Assembly (NCBI GenBank): GCA_001314705.1
Contig: LJSU01000024.1
Coordinates: 1-62,528, forward strand
From: Rhodobacteraceae bacterium HLUCCO07
GTDB lineage: Bacteria; Pseudomonadota; Alphaproteobacteria; Rhodobacterales; Rhodobacteraceae
Length of the DNA: 62,528 nucleotides
Direction of reading: 5' to 3'
The notes beneath the pieces are model-generated. The model made no database searches and had not been told where the DNA came from. It worked only from the letters and a program-made list of their open reading frames with translations. The position numbers were made by a program, and so were the translations under genes. Shown piece after piece: positions 1 to 8,075 of this stretch. Within the stretch, counting starts at the first letter, position 1. The number at the start of each line of letters is the position of its first letter.

Positions 1-2
1 AC

Positions 3-92
3 CTTGCCCACCAGGATGTTCGACAACTGGCGGATCGGTATGTCGCGATTATCGACACTGTACTGCGCGGGAAAGCGGACGATCAGAAGTAG
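3..92 (+). CDS. C-terminal tail of a truncated gene, possibly a tyrosine recombinase
   Basis: An open frame enters from the left edge and stops at a TAG at 90-92, giving a 29-residue tail that begins LAHQDVRQLADRY. The LAH...RY pattern recalls the end of phage-type integrases, where a box II His is followed nine residues later by the catalytic Tyr. Here the spacing is ten, so the match is imperfect. A tRNA-Ser gene lies 340 bp away with its 3' end facing this tail, the usual arrangement at an integration site. Too little is present to name the protein; it could be any conserved protein's end, or chance. Confidence 0.25.
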   Translation, partial: LAHQDVRQLADRYVAIIDTVLRGKADDQK

Positions 93-429
93 GCGGTCAA
101 GCAAATCACCGCCACCGCTACGCGCCATTCGACCAGCGCACCCAGCGGCTGCGCCTCTCGCGTGTTGCGGCTCTGTTCCCCTCGAAGGCGATTGACACAA
201 GGCCCGAAGTTTTGGCGGGGTTGCAACTCAGGCTATTGGAAAAGCGTGAAAAAATCCAACCGAACCGAAAACGGCGAGGTTCGCCCGAACAGAGACGGAG
301 CGGCGTTCAGAGCCTGAAACGGGCTTGGCGCGTAGTCTCAGAGGTTCGCATGGTGGAGGCAAAGCCCTTTGAAAACACAACTATTTCCGCGCCGAGAGGG
401 GCACCTGTCCGTGTTCGCAACAGGGATGA
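93..429. other. Intergenic stretch without a recognisable gene
   Basis: No frame here has convincing coding character. G+C is slightly lower than in neighbouring genes, with short A-rich tracts around 240-270 and 360-390. It lies just beyond the 3' end of tRNA-Ser, where a terminator or an attachment site could sit, but I see no clear hairpin plus T-run and no obvious copy of the tRNA 3' end. Confidence 0.4.
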
Positions 430-519
430 TGGCGGAGCGGAAGGGATTCGAACCCTCGAGACGGTTTCCCGCCTACACACTTTCCAGGCGTGCGCCTTCG
501 ACCACTCGGCCACCGCTCC
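430..519 (-). tRNA. tRNA-Ser (anticodon GGA)
   Basis: The reverse strand reads a 90-nt class II tRNA. The 5' acceptor strand GGAGCGG (complement of 513-519) pairs with CCGCTCC, followed by an encoded CCA (complement of 430-432). The D-arm contains GGCCGAGTGGTCGAAGGC. The anticodon loop is CTGGAAA with anticodon GGA, which reads UCC and UCU. A long variable arm follows, then the T-loop TTCGAAT. The long variable arm and GGA anticodon identify serine. It is read in the same direction as alaX, which lies 74 bp upstream. Confidence 0.97.
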
Positions 520-593
520 GACGACGGGTCTATCCAATATTGCGGGGGGGCTGCAAGGGGCTAAACCGCCAGATGGCTCGCTTTGCGCGCGGA

Positions 594-1310
594 TCAATCG
601 AGATGGACATGTACCCGACGGTTTTGTTTGCCCTTGTTCTCGATTCGGGAGATGCCGATTCGGCCGATTTCTGCCGTGCGGGCAACGTGCGTGCCGCCAC
701 AGGGTTGCAAATCGATCTGGCGGTTGGCTTCCCCGATACGCACGAGACGAATCCGCCCAACCCCGCGGGGGGGACGCACCGACATCGTCTTGACCAGTTC
801 TGGCTGGGCATCCAGCGCCGCCTCGTCAATCCATCGATCGGTGACCGGTGCATCGCTCTGGATCAGGTCGTTGAGTGCCTCTTCAAGCGCCACGCGATCC
901 TCGGGCGGTTCGGGCATGAGGAAATCCAGCCGCCCCCTGTCGACCCCGATCTGCCCGCCCGTCACCGGCAGCGGCAATACGACCGAAAGGAGGTGTAGTG
1001 CCGTGTGCATCCGCATGTGGCGATGACGCCGCTCCCAGTCGATAACTTGTTGCACCTCTGTTCCGACCGCCGGCAGGGCGTGCGGTTCGGCGGGGACGAG
1101 CGCAATCTCCCCCTGCCCTGCCTTCATGGCAGTTGCAATACGAGTCGCGCCGTCGTCCCAATGGATCGAGCCGCTGTCGCCGGGCTGTCCACCACCGGTC
1201 GGGTAGAAGATCGACCTGTCGAGGATGATCCCGCCTTCTTGGGTGTGTCCGGTCACAGTCGCAGTTGCGTCGCGCAGATAGGCATCATCTTGAAACAGGT
1301 GGTCGGTCAT
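594..1310 (-). CDS. alaX: AlaX-type alanyl-tRNA editing hydrolase
   Basis: A 238-residue free-standing editing protein related to the editing domain of alanyl-tRNA synthetase; this family deacylates mischarged Ser-tRNA(Ala) or Ala-tRNA(Pro) in the cytoplasm. The sequence shows the HTALH motif (His102, His106) and CGGTH (Cys204, His208), the expected four zinc ligands, plus the N-terminal FYPTGGGQPGD signature typical of the fold. The ATG at 1308-1310 overlaps the TGA of the upstream mechanosensitive channel as ATGA, so the two are probably translationally coupled. It is the last gene of a cysK-mscS-alaX unit and is followed by tRNA-Ser. The exact tRNA substrate cannot be told from sequence. 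Confidence 0.93.
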   Translation of the reverse strand: MTDHLFQDDAYLRDATATVTGHTQEGGIILDRSIFYPTGGGQPGDSGSIHWDDGATRIATAMKAGQGEIALVPAEPHALPAVGTEVQQVIDWERRHRHMRMHTALHLLSVVLPLPVTGGQIGVDRGRLDFLMPEPPEDRVALEEALNDLIQSDAPVTDRWIDEAALDAQPELVKTMSVRPPRGVGRIRLVRIGEANRQIDLQPCGGTHVARTAEIGRIGISRIENKGKQNRRVHVHLD

Positions 1311-3769
1311 CGTCCGTCTCCGTCTCCGTCTCCGCCAACACCCGGGTCCCCGTCGTCCATGTCGCTTTCATGAAGGTTCGAAAGATCGGGACGATCCGCG
1401 CGTCGACCGGGTTTCCGATCATCTGGCGCAGGGTCGTGCGAAGGCTCGGCCGGTCGTTCCGGCCCGCCGCCCAGAACCTCCGGGTTGCGCAGCCATACAT
1501 CGCGCTGCGCAAAGGGAATCTCGATCCCCTCATCGGCAAACCGTTTCGCAATCTCGTGGTTCATGTCCGACTTGACGGTCAGGACCCAGTTCACATCTCT
1601 CAGGATGGCGCGGATCTCGAAATCGAGGCTGCTCGCGCCGAACCCCTGGAATACGACCGCCGGGGGCGGATTCAACAGAACCATGGGATGGGCTTCGGCG
1701 ATCTCGCGCAGGATCGCTTCGACCTTGCCGGTATCAGTGCCATAGGCCACACCGACCGGAACGATCACCCGCCCGACGGTATTGCCGCGGGTATAGTTCG
1801 TCACAGTGCCCGACACCAAATCGGCATTGGGCACGATCACGTCGGTGCGGTCGAAGGTCTCGATCCGGGTCGAACGCACGGAAATGTCGCGCACATATCC
1901 CATTTGGCCGCCAACCTCGATCCAGTCACCTTCGGAAATCGGCCGTTCGATCAGCAGAATGATGCCCGAGACGAAATTGGACACGATGTTCTGAAGCCCG
2001 AAACCGATCCCGACAGACAGCGCGCCGGCCACGATGGCCAGAGAACTGAGGTCGATGCCCGCCGAGGTGATGGCGATGATCGCAGCCAGAAAGATGCCGA
2101 CATAGCCAAGCCCCGACACCAGGGCGTTCTGCCCGCCCACATCCATCCGCGTCTTGGGCAGAACCGTGTTGCGCAGCGTGCCCTGCAACAGCCGGGTGAT
2201 CGTGTACCCTGCAGCGAAAACGATGGCAAATGTCAGGAAATCCACCGGGCTGATCCGCGTCTCGCCCAACATGAATCCGCTATTGACTTGCGTCCAGAGC
2301 TCGATCAGCTCGGTCGAGCGCGCGCCCCAGATCATCGCAAGGAACGGAGCCGCCGCCAGGCTCAACACAAACCCGGCCAGCACCGGGACCAACCCGTCTC
2401 GCCCCTCTTCGCCAAAGCCCGAGAACAGAACCCAAAGCTCGGCAACAAGGCGTTGCAGGATCATCACGAATGCCAGCAGGAGCACCGATGACAGCATCGA
2501 GAAGGTCAGCGTGCGGGCAGCCTCGAAATAACCGCCCAGTGCCAGAAGGACGCCGGCAATGGCCACTGCCTGCAAGGCCCGAGCCAGCAGCAGTAGCAAC
2601 TGGTCGATATATCCCGGCGTTGCCGCGTCGTCCTCGGCGATCCTGGCGTGATTCTGTCGCAACAGCCGGGCGAGGCGCCACATCAGCAAACCGCTCAGAA
2701 CAATCAGAGGGAATGTCACGACCGCGTTGGTCGCCGGCGTCCAGCCCTCATAGGTCGAAATCGGCCTGACCAGCATCGAAAGCCCCAGGACGAGGCCGAT
2801 AAGCCCCCCCTCAAACCGACCTTCACGGCGCCGTTCCGCTGAAAGTTTCAAGGGAGGGTCGTCAAGGTTGCCTCGCGGGAAGACACGCAAGGCAATCCAC
2901 ATCGAAACGATGAACAGATATCCGGCCGGTCGCAGCGCCGACAAAAGCTGTTCGCCTCGCAAGCCGGGCAAACCCGTTGAATACGCAGCCTCGATCAAAG
3001 CGGTAAAGCCCAACAGCATGACGAGCGGTTGCCCAAGGGAGGCAACGAATCCCAAAAGCCAGCGACTCCGGCTATCGCTGTGGTTCTGAATGCGGACTGT
3101 CAGTCGACTCACCCATTTCCAGCCCTGTACGAGCAAGACCGTGCCGGCGATCAGCAAAAGGATCGACATCGGCAACCGGCTTTTCGTCATTTCTCGCTGA
3201 ATCGGATTTTCCCATGCGCTGCGCCACTCATTGCGCAGGTTGGCAAAGGCAGTGTTGAGCTCGCTCAGTGCGGGTGCCCAGTGCAACGGGTTGACCGGCA
3301 AGGGCCCGCGCTCCAGCAACTGTTGCGACTGACGATCACGAATGATCGCGTCGATCCCCCGGATCAATCCATCAGCCCGCGCATGGGCGATCTCGGCGGT
3401 TTTCACCGGGGCTTGAAGCTCGGCCAGCTGCGCATTCAGTTCGCTCCTAGATTGAGCAATCTCGGTTGGTTCTTCGCCGTTTTCAGGCGGTGACCCGAGC
3501 GCGGAAAGCTGTTCACGGGTCGTGCGGATACGCGCATTGTTGGTTGACTGTGCGTCCAGAAAGCGCGCCCGCCATTCGGCGAGTTCCATGCGCAGACTTC
3601 CCAGTGCCGCATCCGACGCCCGTCCCGCTTCGACCGCCGTTTCGGCGCGCTCTGCGATGCGCTGCCATGCGTCATAATCGATCGCCTGTTCATCGGTCTG
3701 CTGGGCAACGCCGGGCAATGCCAAAAGACACAACATCAACGAGAGCAGGAATGCACGCACCTTGTTCAT
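1307..3769 (-). CDS. DUF3772 / MscS-family mechanosensitive ion channel
   Basis: A large inner-membrane channel protein of 820 residues. A signal peptide (MNKVRAFLLSLMLCLLALPG) is followed by a helical, charged periplasmic region to about residue 200 (DUF3772-like), then many transmembrane helices, then the MscS core at about 555-745, recognised by GIGFGLQNIVSNFVSG, IERPISEGDWIEV and IVPNADLVSG. MscS proteins release solutes on hypo-osmotic shock. The frame extends 72 residues further upstream, but that stretch lies inside cysK; I chose the ATG at 3767-3769 because it begins a clean signal peptide and overlaps the cysK stop as ATGA. The C-terminal tail is acidic and Gly-Asp-rich, and its last bases contain a tandem hexamer. 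Confidence 0.9.
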   Translation of the reverse strand: MNKVRAFLLSLMLCLLALPGVAQQTDEQAIDYDAWQRIAERAETAVEAGRASDAALGSLRMELAEWRARFLDAQSTNNARIRTTREQLSALGSPPENGEEPTEIAQSRSELNAQLAELQAPVKTAEIAHARADGLIRGIDAIIRDRQSQQLLERGPLPVNPLHWAPALSELNTAFANLRNEWRSAWENPIQREMTKSRLPMSILLLIAGTVLLVQGWKWVSRLTVRIQNHSDSRSRWLLGFVASLGQPLVMLLGFTALIEAAYSTGLPGLRGEQLLSALRPAGYLFIVSMWIALRVFPRGNLDDPPLKLSAERRREGRFEGGLIGLVLGLSMLVRPISTYEGWTPATNAVVTFPLIVLSGLLMWRLARLLRQNHARIAEDDAATPGYIDQLLLLLARALQAVAIAGVLLALGGYFEAARTLTFSMLSSVLLLAFVMILQRLVAELWVLFSGFGEEGRDGLVPVLAGFVLSLAAAPFLAMIWGARSTELIELWTQVNSGFMLGETRISPVDFLTFAIVFAAGYTITRLLQGTLRNTVLPKTRMDVGGQNALVSGLGYVGIFLAAIIAITSAGIDLSSLAIVAGALSVGIGFGLQNIVSNFVSGIILLIERPISEGDWIEVGGQMGYVRDISVRSTRIETFDRTDVIVPNADLVSGTVTNYTRGNTVGRVIVPVGVAYGTDTGKVEAILREIAEAHPMVLLNPPPAVVFQGFGASSLDFEIRAILRDVNWVLTVKSDMNHEIAKRFADEGIEIPFAQRDVWLRNPEVLGGGPERPAEPSHDPAPDDRKPGRRADRPDLSNLHESDMDDGDPGVGGDGDGDGR
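1311..1332. repeat. Short hexanucleotide tandem repeat in the end of the mscS gene
   Basis: Three perfect copies of CGTCTC (1315-1332) preceded by a partial unit encode the Gly-Asp-rich tail at the extreme C-terminus of the MscS-family channel, immediately before the ATGA overlap with alaX. The unit is six bases, so copy-number change would lengthen or shorten the tail without shifting frame. Confidence 0.6.
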
Positions 3770-4809
3770 TCCTCGACAAACACCACCGGAACCTCTTTGG
3801 GTGCGGTGGCGAACCATCCCGGCACCGGCAAACCCTTTTCCCGCAGGAAATCCGGGTTGTACAGCTTGGACTGATAACGTGTGCCGTAATCGCACAGGAT
3901 GGTCACGATGGTATGGCCCGGCCCCATCTCGCGCGCCATGTGCACCGCTCCGGCCACGTTGATTCCGCTCGACCCGCCCAGGCACAGCCCCTCGTGTTCC
4001 AGGAGGTCAAAGACGTAGGGCAACGCCTCCTCATCCGGCACCTGATAGGCCATGTCGGGCGTGAACCCCTCAAGATTGCGCGTGATCCGCACCTGCCCGA
4101 TACCCTCGGCGATCGAGCTGCCCTCCATCGCGATCTCGCCGGTGGTGTAATAGCTGTAAAGCCCCGCACCCATCGGATCGGCGATGGCGATCTTGACACC
4201 CCTGGGCTGAAGCGCTTCGGCTACACCGGCGAGCGTCCCGCCCGACCCCACGGAGCAGACGAACCCGTCGACCCCGCCCTCGGTCTGCGCCCAGATCTCG
4301 GGGCCGGTGCCTTCAACATGCGCCTGACGGTTGGCCACGTTATCGAACTGGTTGGCCCAGATCGCGCCCTTGGGTTCGCTCTGCGCAAGGCGTTCGGCCA
4401 GACGGCGCGAATAATGCACGAAATTGTTGGGGTTGCGATACGGCGCAGCCGGCACCTCTACAAGCTCGGCCCCCGCCAACCGCAGCATGTCCTTCTTCTC
4501 CTGGCTTTGGGTCTCGGGAATCACGATCACTGTCTTGAACCCCATCGACGCACCTACCAGCGCCAACCCGATACCGGTGTTGCCCGCCGTCCCTTCGACG
4601 ATGGTGCCACCCGGCTTCAATTCACCCCGCGCCACCGCATCGCGGATGATGTAGAGCGCCGCACGATCCTTGACCGATTGCCCGGGATTGAGAAATTCGC
4701 ATTTGCCCAGGATGGTGCAGCCGGTTGCCTCGCTTACCTGCCTGAGGCGGATCATCGGCGTGTTCCCGACAGCCTGTGAGAGATCCTGAGCAATCAGCGG
4801 AATGGACAT
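3766..4809 (-). CDS. cysK: Cysteine synthase A (O-acetylserine sulfhydrylase)
   Basis: A PLP enzyme of 347 residues making L-cysteine from O-acetylserine and sulfide in the cytoplasm. The PLP lysine is Lys47 in NPGQSVKDRA. The substrate loop EGTAGNTGIG follows at about 72-81, and the phosphate-binding GSGGT loop and the SSGIN segment are present. It is a little longer than the ~310-residue E. coli CysK because of its C-terminal extension. Its TGA overlaps the ATG of the mechanosensitive channel by four bases, so it heads a coupled cysK-mscS-alaX group. A cystathionine beta-synthase-like role is conceivable but the sequence reads as CysK. Confidence 0.92.
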   Translation of the reverse strand: MSIPLIAQDLSQAVGNTPMIRLRQVSEATGCTILGKCEFLNPGQSVKDRAALYIIRDAVARGELKPGGTIVEGTAGNTGIGLALVGASMGFKTVIVIPETQSQEKKDMLRLAGAELVEVPAAPYRNPNNFVHYSRRLAERLAQSEPKGAIWANQFDNVANRQAHVEGTGPEIWAQTEGGVDGFVCSVGSGGTLAGVAEALQPRGVKIAIADPMGAGLYSYYTTGEIAMEGSSIAEGIGQVRITRNLEGFTPDMAYQVPDEEALPYVFDLLEHEGLCLGGSSGINVAGAVHMAREMGPGHTIVTILCDYGTRYQSKLYNPDFLREKGLPVPGWFATAPKEVPVVFVEE

Positions 4810-4865
4810 GGGGCGCTCCTTGACATGGCTTGCCCAATCAGGTGTAGGCCCTCACGCTTGGCAAC

Positions 4866-6014
4866 TCAAGCAATCGGTTGGCCCGTTGCGGCGGCCCTCA
4901 ACCGGGGCCTCTCTCGTTGCAACCAAAGCAGCATAAGCACAAGGGGTGCCACGTTCGCCTCGCCGCTTTCCATCAGTGTGATGGCCTCGTCGAACGGCAG
5001 AAGATGGCTACGTATATCTTCCTGTTCTTCTTCGGCGCCACCGTTCCCCGCGGCGTCATCGGGTAAATCTGTCAAGCCCACAAAGCAGTTGAAGTACTCG
5101 CTCGAATTCCCCGGCGAGGCATAGAACGCTCCGATCCTTTCCAGATTGCCCAGGCGTAGCCCGGCCTCCTCAACCGCTTCGCGTCGCGCCGTGGGTTCGG
5201 CGCCTTCTCCCGCCTCGATCCGCCCCGCAATCGGTTCGAGGAGCCATGGCAAGCCATCCCCCCTTGCATAAGGTCCCATGCGAAACTGCTCGATCAGCAT
5301 CACCCGGTCTCGAACCGGATCGTAGGGCAGAACAAGCGCCGCATCCCCGGATATGAAAACCTCCCGGCTGATCCATTCGCTCATCCCGCCGGAAAAGAGG
5401 GGGTGTCGCAAACGGTAGACGCGCATCAGGAAGAAACCGGCGTGGCTTATCTCGGCGGCCCCTTTCTCCACGCATTCACGTCCGATCCCGCAGCGAAGGG
5501 TCGCTGGTGCCGGATGTGCCTCGGCCCGCGCGCGCGCGCCTGCACGAGCCAAGATCATATCATGACGATCTGCAACCTCCTCAGGCGAAAACTTCCCGAA
5601 ATACTCCATCATCTCTCTTGCTGCGTACTTTGCCACCGGCCAGCCTTCGCAAGACCATTTGTCCAGCCTCCAGTCCGGACCTGCCTGCCACAATCCCGGC
5701 CGCGGGAAATAGGCCCATGCCACAACCGGCCCGCTATCGGTTTCGACCATGACATCACGCAGTTCGTACCCGAACCCCAGTTCGTAAAAGTTGAGCCGCG
5801 CGGCCACAGCGTCTCGCACATCGCGCAACAATACACCTTCGCAAGAGGCGCCATGGTGCTCCTCTATCAATGGGAATCCGTGCCCGTCGACCTCTGCAAC
5901 CCTGTAACCGGAAAGCCGTGCCGGGACGGGATCAAGAAACTCCAGGGACTGCCCGGAAATGATTTCCAGAAGCGGCGCATGCCGCAAGGTGCCGTAGAGA
6001 AAAATGTTGGTCAT
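4866..6014 (-). CDS. Gamma-glutamylcyclotransferase-like / NUDIX hydrolase fusion
   Basis: A 382-residue two-domain protein. The N-terminal half begins IFLYGTLRH, the YGTL motif of gamma-glutamylcyclotransferase-like (AIG2/GGCT) folds, and runs to about residue 150. The C-terminal half is a NUDIX hydrolase of ADP-ribose pyrophosphatase type, with a complete NUDIX box (G-x5-E-x7-REAVEEAGL) at residues 264-286 and the upstream LIEQFR segment typical of that subgroup. The NUDIX part should cleave ADP-ribose or a similar nucleoside diphosphate; the substrate of the first domain is unknown. It lies 22 bp downstream of trgA on the same strand, as in other Rhodobacteraceae, so cotranscription is likely. 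Confidence 0.88.
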   Translation of the reverse strand: MTNIFLYGTLRHAPLLEIISGQSLEFLDPVPARLSGYRVAEVDGHGFPLIEEHHGASCEGVLLRDVRDAVAARLNFYELGFGYELRDVMVETDSGPVVAWAYFPRPGLWQAGPDWRLDKWSCEGWPVAKYAAREMMEYFGKFSPEEVADRHDMILARAGARARAEAHPAPATLRCGIGRECVEKGAAEISHAGFFLMRVYRLRHPLFSGGMSEWISREVFISGDAALVLPYDPVRDRVMLIEQFRMGPYARGDGLPWLLEPIAGRIEAGEGAEPTARREAVEEAGLRLGNLERIGAFYASPGNSSEYFNCFVGLTDLPDDAAGNGGAEEEQEDIRSHLLPFDEAITLMESGEANVAPLVLMLLWLQRERPRLRAAATGQPIA

Positions 6015-6036
6015 CGTAGCCTTGCGCCCCTGAAGT

Positions 6037-6477
6037 TCAAGTCCAGCGGCGATGCACGAACTCGCTCACAACCCCAGCCAGGAGGCCACCCACGAATAAT
6101 GTCGCCAGGATATGTACATGCAGGAGGTTCGCCCCGTAGTCGATCCCGAGCTGGAAGACATCCACCACCGCTTCTACAGGTCCACCATATCGCCGGGAGA
6201 GGGCAAGGCGGAGCATTTCGTTGAAAGCCTGAACAAAAAGCGCCCAGAAGACCATTGCTGCAACGCCTGTCAGGCCGATGCTTAGCGATGTGACATAATC
6301 GGTTCCCAAACGGCCGCCGATCACGACCCAGCCGCAAAGCGCGGCTATTACAAGATTGACCAGCCGGAAATACCCGAACTGCGTCTCCGAGGGCATCACG
6401 GCCATCACCTGTTCGGTAACGATCCATGCGATCACCATCAGGCAGAACGCGGCAATCAGTCGGGCGGTGCTCGGCAT
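6037..6477 (-). CDS. trgA: TrgA family membrane protein
   Basis: A 146-residue protein with about four hydrophobic helices, resembling TrgA of Rhodobacter sphaeroides, first linked to tellurite resistance. Shared features include the MPxTARL start, the G(F/Y)F..VN...CGWVV segment, GLTGVAA(M/L)VFWALF and NEMLRLA. The frame stays open 47 codons further upstream, but the ATG at 6475-6477 has GGGAG at a proper distance and gives the family's usual N-terminus. It sits between the photolyase and the GGCT-NUDIX gene on one strand. Its biochemical function is not established. Confidence 0.85.
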   Translation of the reverse strand: MPSTARLIAAFCLMVIAWIVTEQVMAVMPSETQFGYFRLVNLVIAALCGWVVIGGRLGTDYVTSLSIGLTGVAAMVFWALFVQAFNEMLRLALSRRYGGPVEAVVDVFQLGIDYGANLLHVHILATLFVGGLLAGVVSEFVHRRWT

Positions 6478-6614
6478 CGGCTCCCGTTGTCCATGATGAC
6501 CCTCATCGGCATCAGCTTCCGCCATGACCGGACAGGGCGCAAGAGGCGAGCTGCAAATTCTGGATCTCATAAACCAAACAGTCACACTCTGGCCTGCGAC
6601 GCGAACCTCTGGGC

Positions 6615-8027
6615 TCACCGGCTACTCTCATAGGCCGCCAGCGCCCGTTCGCGCCCTGCTTTCAATTCGATCAAGGGTGTGGGACGCATGTCGCCGGGCG
6701 CGAGATTCCAGCTTTCGGGCATTGCCTCGAAGAAGCTCAGCGCCGTTTCGGTGGGCTGCGCCTGCCCCTCGGCCAGCCACCTGCGCCGGTATTGTCCCTC
6801 GGGGTCGAATTTCTCTGCCTGCGTCTCGGGGTTGAAAATGCGGAAATAGGGCGCCGCATCGGGCCCCGAGCCCGCCACCCATTGCCAACCCATCGCGTTG
6901 TTGGCCGGGTCCCAGTCGGTGAGACACTCCTCGAACCATGCCTGCCCCAGCTTCCAATGCACCAGCAGATGCTTGGTCAGGTACGAGGCCACGATCATCC
7001 GCGCACGGTTGTGCATGTGTCCCGTCACATACATCTCGCGCATCGCCGCATCGACGAGATCGACCCCTGTGCGCCCCTGCTTCCAGGCTTGAAAATGCGG
7101 ATGCTCTGCATCCTCGGCCCATGGGAACCCGTCCCAACCCTCGCGCCAGTTGGCGTTCAGGATATGCGGCGTGTGGAACATCAGGTGATGGGCGAAATCG
7201 CGCCACACGATCTGGCGCAGGAAGGCTTCCGCACCCCGATTGGCCTTCTCCCGTGCCGCCATCCCCGCGGCCCATACCTGCCGAGGCGAAACCTCGCCCA
7301 GCGCGAGGTATTCCGACAGGCCCGACGTCGCGTTTTGCGCCACCATGTCCCGCCCGTCGCCGTAGCTCGCCAACCGCGCCTCGATGAACGCGCTCAGCCG
7401 GGCCGCTGCCGCCGCCTCGCCGGGTTTGCAGTGGCGCGCGACCACCGCGGCGCCGCGCCGCATCGCCGCGCCCAGCGCCCAATCATCGAGAATTTCGCCC
7501 CGCGGCCAGCCTCGCGGCGGCGCGAGACGCGGCACCGGCAAGGGCGTGCCCGGATCGCGCCCACGCACCGCCTTCCAGAAAGGGGTATAAACCTTGTAGA
7601 AGCCGCCGCTCCCGGTTTCGACCGTCCACGGCTCGTGCAAGAGATGCCCGCCATGGCTCTGCGCCGTAATTCCATCCGATCGGAGTGCACTCTTGATGTC
7701 GCCGTCCCGCTCCCGCGACAGTGGATCGTAGAGCCGGTTCCAATGCACAGCACGCGCGCCCGTCTCGGCGATCACCTCGCGCAGCACGTCGAGCGCCGCG
7801 CCCCGGCGCAGGATCAACCGGCTGCCCCGCGCCTCGAGTGCACGCTGCAATTCGCGCAAACCCTCGCCCAGCCGCCATTTCGGCGCGGCCCCGAGCCCGT
7901 CCATCTGCACATCCCGGATGAACAGCGCGATCACCGGTCCACTTTCGGCCGCCGCGCTCAGTGCCGCGTTGTCGCCCAGCCGCAAATCCCGTCGCACCCA
8001 CCAGATGCACGGCGTGTTGCTCTCCAT
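6615..8027 (-). CDS. phrB: Deoxyribodipyrimidine photolyase
   Basis: A 470-residue flavoprotein that repairs cyclobutane pyrimidine dimers using blue light. The N-terminal photolyase domain starts with WWVRRDLRLGDNAAL. The C-terminal FAD-binding domain carries the hallmark segments WRDFAHHLMFH, GRTGVDLVDAAMREM, HNRARMIVASYLTKHL and the tryptophan-rich WDPANNAMGWQWVAGSG, followed by DAAPYFRIFNP. Length fits class I CPD photolyases. It ends 137 bp before trgA on the same strand. No cryptochrome-like C-terminal extension is present. Confidence 0.94.
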   Translation of the reverse strand: MESNTPCIWWVRRDLRLGDNAALSAAAESGPVIALFIRDVQMDGLGAAPKWRLGEGLRELQRALEARGSRLILRRGAALDVLREVIAETGARAVHWNRLYDPLSRERDGDIKSALRSDGITAQSHGGHLLHEPWTVETGSGGFYKVYTPFWKAVRGRDPGTPLPVPRLAPPRGWPRGEILDDWALGAAMRRGAAVVARHCKPGEAAAAARLSAFIEARLASYGDGRDMVAQNATSGLSEYLALGEVSPRQVWAAGMAAREKANRGAEAFLRQIVWRDFAHHLMFHTPHILNANWREGWDGFPWAEDAEHPHFQAWKQGRTGVDLVDAAMREMYVTGHMHNRARMIVASYLTKHLLVHWKLGQAWFEECLTDWDPANNAMGWQWVAGSGPDAAPYFRIFNPETQAEKFDPEGQYRRRWLAEGQAQPTETALSFFEAMPESWNLAPGDMRPTPLIELKAGRERALAAYESSR

Positions 8028-8075
8028 GACATTAACCCCGCTTTCACGCCGTTACGCCGGCACGACGGACCCGGA

